Source: JBBPYC01 sp038200275 (GTDB taxonomy: Bacteria > Pseudomonadota > Gammaproteobacteria > Burkholderiales > Burkholderiaceae_C). Taken from it: a stretch of 17,779 nucleotides of DNA. Where the stretch lies: the NCBI GenBank assembly GCA_038200275.1, contig JBBPYC010000006.1:1-17779 (forward strand), written 5' to 3'. A program made the translations under genes and the position numbers. Below, piece by piece: positions 12,936 through 17,779 of this stretch. The notes beneath the pieces are model-generated. The model did no database searches, was not told the origin of the DNA, and saw only the letters and a program-made list of their open reading frames with translations. Numbering within the stretch: the stretch's first letter is position 1; every line of letters starts with the position of its first letter.

Positions 12936-14958
12936 ATGTGCCAGCCAGAACCCAACCCACTTGAATCCATGGTCCGACGGGCCGTGACCGGCATGATGCA
13001 GGTGCCGCTGGAACAAGCCCCGCAGCAGTTGCTGCAAGACCAGGGCGCTACCTCGGTTCAGGACGCGCTGCGCAACGTGCCCGGCGTGGCGTTCAGCACC
13101 GGCGACGGCCAGCGGGACCAGGTGTTCATCCGCGGCTTCAGTGCGATTTCGGACCAGTTCATCGACGGCGTGCGCGACGAAGCGTTGTACTTTCGGGATC
13201 TGTCCAATGTGGAGCGCATCGAGGTGCTGAAGGGCCCAGCCGCCGTGCTGTATGGCCGCGGCTCTTCCGGCGGGCTGATCAACCGCGTGACCAAGCAGCC
13301 GATCCACAACCGCACGTTTGGCACCGTCTCGCTGGGCCTGGGCAGCTACGATTTCAAACGCGCCACGACCGACGTGAATTCGCCGATCGGCGAGATCGCC
13401 ACGTTCCGCCTGAACGCCGCACGGGAGAAGTCGGGCAGCTACCGGGATCAGGGCTTTATCGACCGCTATCAGATCGCGCCGTCGCTCGGCTTCAAATTCA
13501 ACGCGCAGACCGATCTGCTGCTGCAATATACGTATGCGTACGACCAGCGCATCACGGACTTCGGCATTCCGGCGCTCAACGGCCGGCCGGTGAATGTGCC
13601 GATCGGCACCTACTACGGCTCGGCACAAGCCAAGCGTGACGACAGCACCACCACCCACGTCCAGTCGTTCACCGCCACGCTGAACCACCGCTTTAGCGAT
13701 GCGTTGAGCCTGCGCAACATCACGCGTTATTCGAAGTACGAACTGGACCGCTTCAACACGCTGCCCAGCGGCACGACCGATCCGGTGAACCTCACGGTGG
13801 GGCGCACGCGCGGCTTCATCCTGCGCGATGAAAGTGCGCTGTTCAACCAGACCGATCTGACCTGGCGCACGCAGCTCGGCGGCTTCAAGCAGGAATGGCT
13901 GATCGGCACCGAGTTCGGCAAGCAGGACAAGCGCGCGCAGTCGGCATCGTCCCCCGTGGGCTACGACCGGATCAGTATCCTGAATCCCATGGGCGTGCCG
14001 CCGCCGATTCCGCAAGCCAGTTTCCTGACCGACAGTGCCATCCCCAACAACACGACGTTCAAAACCGCCGCGCTCTATGCGCAGGACCAGATCACGCTGG
14101 CACCGCAGTGGAAGGCGCTGGTCGGCGTGCGTTATGACGTGTTCGACCAGGACACTTCGTATGAGCGCAAGCTGGCACCACTGTCGCGCACGGACCGCAA
14201 GTTCAGCCCGCGCGCAGGCCTGATCTGGCAGCCGACCTCCGCGCAGTCGTACTACGTTTCCTACAGCCGCTCGTTTCAGCCTTCGGCCGAATCGTTTGCG
14301 CTGTCGACCAGCAACGCCGACAACGCACCCGAGATCACCGTGAACAAGGAGATCGGCGCCAAGATCGACTTGCTGGACGGCGCCTTGAGCGCGAGCGCTG
14401 CGCTGTTCAATCTGGAGCGCTCGGGCATCAAGAACAGCGACCCGGCCAACCCGACCCGGCAGATCAACATCGGCACTCAGCGCACCAACGGCCTGGAACT
14501 GGCGCTGGCCGGCGCGCTGCCCGGGCGATGGGACATCAACACCGGCTATGCCTATCTTGACGGCCGCATCACCAAGTCACTGGCCACGGTGCGTTCGCTG
14601 CAACTGCCGGTGGGTGAGCCGATTGCGGTGGAAGGCAAGACCTCGTCGCTGACGCCGCGCCATTCGGGCTTCGTCTGGCTGATGAAGGACGTGGGCGAAG
14701 GCTTTCGTGCGGGCGGGGGCGTGAATTACACAGCCCCGCGCTTCGCCTCGGTAAGCAACTTGGTGACGCTGCCGGGTTATCTGACGGCCGACCTCGCGGC
14801 CAGCTACCGGACCGGGCGCTACGAGCTGCAGGTGAATCTGAAGAATCTGTTCGACCGGAAGTACTACGTGTCCGGGCACGGCAGCGTGGACAACCTGATC
14901 CTGCCGGGTGCCGGGTGCCGGGCGCACGCTGCAGGTCGGGCTGACGGCAAAGTTTTGA
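12936..14958 (+). pseudogene. TonB-dependent siderophore receptor, frameshifted at its 3' end and lacking a signal peptide
   Basis: Outer-membrane ferric-siderophore receptor. The plug domain is clear: DQGATSVQDALRNVPGVAFS, DQVFIRGFSAISDQFIDGVR and the VERIEVLKGPAAVLYGRGSSGG signature. The 22-strand barrel follows. The start is odd: MCQPEPNPLESMVRRAVTGM shows no hydrophobic export signal or TonB box, and the plug begins unusually early, so the 5' end is probably deleted or replaced. Near the 3' end a tandem CCGGGTG duplication (14904-14917) shifts the frame. Without one copy the protein would end LPGAGRTLQVGLTAKF with stop TGA at 14956-14958, the expected C-terminal Phe. With it, translation continues into the next gene. 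A Fur box precedes it. Confidence 0.88.
14904..14922 (+). repeat. 7-bp tandem duplication that fuses two genes
   Basis: CCGGGTG occurs twice and is followed by the partial unit CCGGG. A single unit would keep the receptor frame to its natural stop; the second adds 7 bases (+1 frame). Strand slippage at such a short repeat is the simple cause, and it could be reversible. Confidence 0.9.
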
Positions 14959-14963
14959 AGACG

Positions 14964-16325
14964 ATGGCCACCGCCGAACTCCAGCAGCCGAATGCGCGAC
15001 GCAGCGTGCCCGAACGCTTGCCGACCACCGACGTACTGTTGGGGGCCCGCCGGACTCAAGCACAAAGCTCTGCCCTGCCGGTACGCAAGGCGGTGCGGTG
15101 GCTGCACCGCTGGTTTGGCTTGTCGCTGGCGCTGCTGCTGATGTTCAGCGCGCTGACGGGCAGCGTCATCGCGTTCGAGCATGAACTGGACGAGTGGCTC
15201 AACCCGGCGCTGTTCAGCTCGCAGCAATCCGGCACCGCGCTTGACGCTGACCAGTTGACGGCGCGCATCGAGGCGTCCGACCCGCGTCTGCGCGTCTCCT
15301 TGCTGCTGCTGGACAACGCACCCGGACGCTTGGTGCAGGCGCAGGTCGCGGCCCGTCCGGGCGCCGGAACCGCGGCCGATGCGCTCGGCTACAACCGCGT
15401 GTTCGTCGATCCGGTGAGCGGCCAGATCCTGGGCCGGCGCATGTGGGGCGCCTGGACGCTGGACCGCGCGCATGCGTTGCCGTTGATTGATCGCCTGCAC
15501 CGATCCTTGACCCTGCCAGGCCGCTGGGGCAACTGGGTTGTTGGCGGCGTCGCAATAGGCTGGCTTGCGCTTTCGCTGATGGGTTTCTACTTGAGCCTGC
15601 CAAGGATTGGGAAGCGCAACGGCTCTGCGGTCCGGCCGGCACCGACACACGCTGGCTCGTTTGCCAAGCTGCAGCATTTCTGGCAACGCTGGAAACCCGC
15701 CTGGCGGATCAAGCGCGGTGCCACCGGCATCCGGTTCGTCCATGACCTGCACCGGGCGGTCGGCTTGTGGACCCTGCCATTGGGTATCGCATTCGCGTTT
15801 ACCGGCGTCTATCTGAACCTTGCCAATGAAGTGTTCCGGCCGCTGGTCGGCTTGGTTGCCACGATCACACCGCAGCCATTGCGCGAGCTTCAGAAGCAAC
15901 CGTTGGATAACGGCACCCCGGCATTGAGCGCGGTCGACGCCATCGCGCATGCCCGTGCATTCCTGCCGGCCGCGGCAGCGGAGTTCCAGTCCTGGTTCCT
16001 GAGTCACGTGCCTGACAAGGGCGTCTACCGGATTGCGTTCAAGGAACCGGGGTTGCGCGAACAGGCGCTGCGTGTGCGCTCCGAACAGGTGTTCATCGAC
16101 GACCGCACCGGTGCACTGCGCGGGATGTCGGGCTACGACAGCGGCTACCCGGCGGATCGCTTCCTGGCTTGGCAGTACCCCGTGCATACCGGCAAGGCGC
16201 TGGGATGGACTGGGCGTGTGCTGGTCGCGATCGGCGGTTTGCTGGTCGCGTTGCTGTGTGCAGCCGGCATCTGGCAATGGGGTTTGGGAAAGCGTGGTTC
16301 AAGTTCAAGGCGTGTCATTTATTGA
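14964..16325 (+). CDS. PepSY-associated TM protein, FoxB-like siderophore-iron reductase candidate
   Basis: Inner-membrane protein of 453 residues if started at ATG 14964, five bases after the receptor's natural stop. Membrane helices: KAVRWLHRWFGLSLALLLMFSALTGSVIAF, then GNWVVGGVAIGWLALSLMGFYLSL, then HDLHRAVGLWTLPLGIAFAFTGVYLNL, and GRVLVAIGGLLVALLCAAGIWQW at the end. Conserved His (LHRWFG, IDRLHRSL, VHDLHRAVG, YPVHTG) could bind haem or metal. The two PepSY-like periplasmic parts lie between. FoxB and related proteins reduce ferric siderophores, and the neighbouring receptor supports that role by inference. In the sequence as given the frame is continuous with the receptor, so the protein may exist as a fusion. 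The last residues (SSSRRVIY) come from adjoining IS DNA, replacing a usual basic tail. Confidence 0.82.
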   Translation: MATAELQQPNARRSVPERLPTTDVLLGARRTQAQSSALPVRKAVRWLHRWFGLSLALLLMFSALTGSVIAFEHELDEWLNPALFSSQQSGTALDADQLTARIEASDPRLRVSLLLLDNAPGRLVQAQVAARPGAGTAADALGYNRVFVDPVSGQILGRRMWGAWTLDRAHALPLIDRLHRSLTLPGRWGNWVVGGVAIGWLALSLMGFYLSLPRIGKRNGSAVRPAPTHAGSFAKLQHFWQRWKPAWRIKRGATGIRFVHDLHRAVGLWTLPLGIAFAFTGVYLNLANEVFRPLVGLVATITPQPLRELQKQPLDNGTPALSAVDAIAHARAFLPAAAAEFQSWFLSHVPDKGVYRIAFKEPGLREQALRVRSEQVFIDDRTGALRGMSGYDSGYPADRFLAWQYPVHTGKALGWTGRVLVAIGGLLVALLCAAGIWQWGLGKRGSSSRRVIY

Positions 16326-16394
16326 GCCAAACCATAGCAACCGTTAGACGAATGGCGCAAAAGAAGCCGCGCGCTGTCTTGTCGTAGCGCGTGA
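16315..16394 (-). pseudogene. IS5-family transposase, 3'-end remnant
   Basis: The minus strand reads TRYDKTARGFFCAIRLTVAM followed by VWLNK and a stop. This resembles the C-terminus of IS5-group transposases (RYDK-A--F-A-V-LA--VIWL). Only about 25 codons survive. It differs from the full IS5 element in this window. Its outer end supplies the last codons of the PepSY gene on the other strand. Confidence 0.5.
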
Positions 16395-16482
16395 CTTCGT
16401 CTCCCCATGACCCCCTTCATCCGCATCGCCCTTATTCCCGTTAGATTGATCTTCCGACGGGATCCTCGTGAGGTTCAGTAAC

Positions 16483-16746
16483 CTTACTTGGCACGCGCAG
16501 GCCGTGGTGAATGCCACCGGGAACTGGCGTCACCCCTGCCTCCCCCCATACCCTGGCCGCGAAGCCTTCACAGGTTTGCAATTTCATTCGGCCGAGTACA
16601 TAAGCGCAGCGCCTTTCGCGGGGCAGCGGGTGCTGGTCGTGGGTGGTGGCAACTCGGGCGCGCAAATCCTGGCCGAGGTGTCCCGAGTCGCCGAAACCCT
16701 GTGGATGACCGAGAAGCCACCGAGCTTTCTGCTGGATGAGGTGGAC
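16483..16746 (+). pseudogene. Flavin-dependent monooxygenase (ArsO/CzcO-like), internal fragment
   Basis: About 88 codons read WHAQAVVNATGNWRHPCLPPYPG, then FHSAEYISAAPFAGQRVLVVGGGNSGAQILAEVSRVAETLWMTEKPP. This contains the ATG motif and the second GxGxxG-type (VVGGGNSG) nucleotide-binding loop of group B flavoprotein monooxygenases. Similar proteins accompany arsenic and metal genes. Both the N-terminal FAD-binding part and the C-terminal half are gone, the latter cut near 16746. The following 180 bases (16747-16923) contain nothing I recognise and probably belong to the next element's end. Confidence 0.7.
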
Positions 16747-16923
16747 TGTTGGCGCCGATCTAAAACTGGCTCTTCCTCAATTCGATATTGGTGGCGAATT
16801 CGCCGAGTCGGGCGGGGGGATGTTGACATCGTCTGATCGTGCAGCACCATGACAGCTTGGCCACCCGACGCCGCGGCGGCATGCAGGAGGTGTGTGAAGT
16901 TGTTGCAAGCCAGATAAAGCTAT

Positions 16924-17235
16924 ATGGTGCCCGACAGCACCGCTCAGGTGGCACGAGTGATCTTCCCCGAGGGCAGTCCTGTCATGCGCATGCTCGACGA
17001 GCTGCACATGATCGTCACGGACCACGATTTCGCCGACCTGTTTCCGGCGCGCGGCCAGCCGGCCGAGGCGCCGGTACGCTTGGCGCTGGCGACGCTGTTG
17101 CAGTTCATGGAACGACTGACCGACCGCCAGGCCGCCCACGCGGTGCGCACCCGCATCAACTGGAAGTACCTGCTGTGCCTGGAGTTCGGCGACGCAGGCT
17201 TCGAACACACGGCGCTGAGCGAATTTCGCTCACGC
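16924..17235 (+). pseudogene. IS1182-family transposase, N-terminal fragment
   Basis: About 104 codons encode the DUF772 N-terminal domain of IS1182-type transposases: TAQVARVIFPEGSPVMRMLDE, FADLFPARGQPAEAPVRLALA, LLQFMERLTDRQAAHAVRTR, INWKYLLCLEF and the final LSEFRSR. The catalytic part is missing: after SEFRSR the frame turns to PGPG and stops at 17250. A full-length enzyme would be about 450-550 residues, so the gene is dead. It abuts a stump of an MFS gene on the other strand and is the likely cause or result of that gene's loss. Confidence 0.78.
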
Positions 17236-17363
17236 CCTGGACCCGGCTGACCGTATAGTTCTGGCGCAGTCCGAGCCTTCCGAAGAGCGATTGAACGGGG
17301 CAGCGATGCTGCAAATGCACGGTAGCACACGGGGTGCCGATCGATGCAGCGGCTGCACCCATC

Positions 17364-17429
17364 GCCCGCTGGCAGCAAGAACCGACCGAGCCATCCCAGC
17401 GCTGGAAGAACCGGTGCATCAGCCGCCAT
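17364..17429 (-). pseudogene. 5' stump of a paralogue of the first MFS gene
   Basis: The minus strand reads MAADAPVLPALGWLGRFLLPAG, nearly the same as the N-terminus of the complete MFS gene at the left end (MAADAPVLPALGWLGRLLLPSG). It then departs completely at about codon 23 (into DGCSRCID). The first 16 codons are identical at DNA level, and the next six carry mainly synonymous or conservative changes. The rest of the gene is absent. It lies just downstream of the beta-propeller gene on the same strand, so this may be the ancestral site of such an MFS gene. Confidence 0.72.
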
Positions 17430-17461
17430 GACGTTCCAGCGCGCTCGGTTGGTGTCGGGTG
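17382..17461 (-). repeat. Right copy of the 80-bp inverted repeat
   Basis: The exact reverse complement of bases 1-80. The flanking bases to the right (beta-propeller gene side) continue beyond the repeat; what lies left of base 1 cannot be seen. Confidence 0.95.
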
Positions 17462-17493
17462 CACGCGCGTCTGCGGGTCACCCGGCGCCCCAT

Positions 17494-17779
17494 CTACCGG
17501 GCCCGATAAGCGCGGACTTCCGCCGGTGCGCCGGCGCGGGACGGCACTGCGACGAACAAGGTCGCGAGCCGAGGCACGAACAGTCCTGTGCGTGCACCGG
17601 GTGCGGTCGGGATGTGCTCGGTGACGCGGTAGTGGTTGGCATCCTGCTGTTGCACGACATCGACCACGCCTTCGCCGCAGACCGCATACAGCTGCCGCCG
17701 TTCGCGGTTGAAGAACACGTCGTCGACGTCGCCGCAGATCGGAAGCGTTGCGACGCGCGAACCATCGGCGGTGTCGTAG
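17494..17779 (-). CDS. YVTN/YncE-type beta-propeller protein, C-terminal part
   Basis: About 95 codons run from the right window edge to a TGA. They read YDTADGSRVATLPICGDVDD, then VFFNRERRQLYAVCGEGVVDVV, then HIPTAPGARTGLFVPRLATLFVAVPSRAG. The spacing of DG--VATLP-CGD-DD-FFN-ERR-LY-VCG is that of repeated blades of YVTN/lactonase-like propellers, proteins usually exported to the periplasm. The start, signal peptide and most blades lie outside the window. The function is unknown; neighbours suggest a metal or arsenic island. The MFS stump begins 64 bases after its stop on the same strand, so the two were probably co-transcribed. Confidence 0.72.
   Translation of the reverse strand, partial: YDTADGSRVATLPICGDVDDVFFNRERRQLYAVCGEGVVDVVQQQDANHYRVTEHIPTAPGARTGLFVPRLATLFVAVPSRAGAPAEVRAYRAR

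Noticed and set aside
12909..14015. 368-codon minus-strand open frame
   Set aside because: Opposite the conserved plug and barrel of the siderophore receptor.
14577..16277. 566-codon minus-strand open frame
   Set aside because: Opposite the receptor end and PepSY gene; Gln/Arg/His-rich shadow composition.
1..17461. Composite transposon bounded by the 80-bp inverted repeat
   Set aside because: The repeat is the start of an MFS coding gene with its leader, and similarity decays at silent positions beyond it. It does not behave as a transposon end and no matching transposase or target duplication is visible.
1..17779. CRISPR array, tRNA, rRNA, phage or defence system
   Set aside because: No spaced direct repeats, cloverleaf, rRNA-like tract or recognisable defence genes were seen on either strand.

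Overview
The window is GC-rich (roughly 63-65% by eye), uses strongly GC-biased third codon positions and carries gene families typical of Burkholderiales metal-resistance islands. I therefore read it as accessory DNA of a beta-proteobacterium (Cupriavidus/Ralstonia/Achromobacter-like). No ribosomal, tRNA or core metabolic gene is present. Insertion sequences and gene fragments lie at most of the junctions.

Layout. (1) 1-1289: a complete major-facilitator transporter whose first 80 bases recur, inverted, at 17382-17461. (2) 1307-3263: two full insertion sequences back to back, an IS5-family element (1311-2185) and an IS481-family element (2190-3257). The target-site duplications suggest that the IS5 element entered the duplicated target of an earlier IS481 insertion. 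(3) 3530-11544: a heavy-metal efflux locus, all on the + strand. It holds a CsoR/RcnR-family repressor, a His-rich exported or membrane protein, a periplasmic adaptor, a CzcA-type RND pump, a DUF3240 protein, a TolC-type outer-membrane channel and an NreB-like MFS transporter with a His-rich tail. The transporter is broken by a one-base deletion near 11251. Several genes overlap by 4-8 bases, so most of the block looks like one operon controlled by a G/C-tract operator just before the repressor gene. (4) 11541-12688: debris and cargo, namely the DNA-binding tail of a serine resolvase, an intact YnfA/UPF0060 gene and a 5'-truncated VOC-family gene. (5) 12830-16325: an iron-uptake pair under a near-perfect Fur box, a TonB-dependent siderophore receptor followed by a PepSY-TM (FoxB-like) membrane protein. 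A 7-bp tandem duplication just before the receptor's natural stop removes that stop and joins both proteins in one 1,129-codon frame. The receptor also lacks a visible signal peptide. (6) 16315-17779: an IS5-family transposase tail, a fragment of an ArsO-like flavoprotein monooxygenase, a truncated IS1182-family transposase, a 22-codon stump of a paralogue of the first MFS gene, and the C-terminus of a YVTN/YncE-type beta-propeller protein running off the right edge.

How it works together. The RND complex would move divalent or monovalent metal from periplasm and cytoplasm out of the cell, the MFS pump would export metal from the cytoplasm, and the CsoR-like protein would derepress the operon on metal binding. 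The Fur-controlled pair would import a ferric siderophore and reduce it at the inner membrane. Two frameshifts and the missing signal peptide suggest that parts of the island are decaying, unless they are sequence errors. I found no CRISPR array, tRNA, rRNA or obvious defence system. The most unusual points are the receptor-reductase fusion by a 7-bp duplication, the nested IS insertion in a CTAG target, and the inverted MFS 5' repeats at the two ends.
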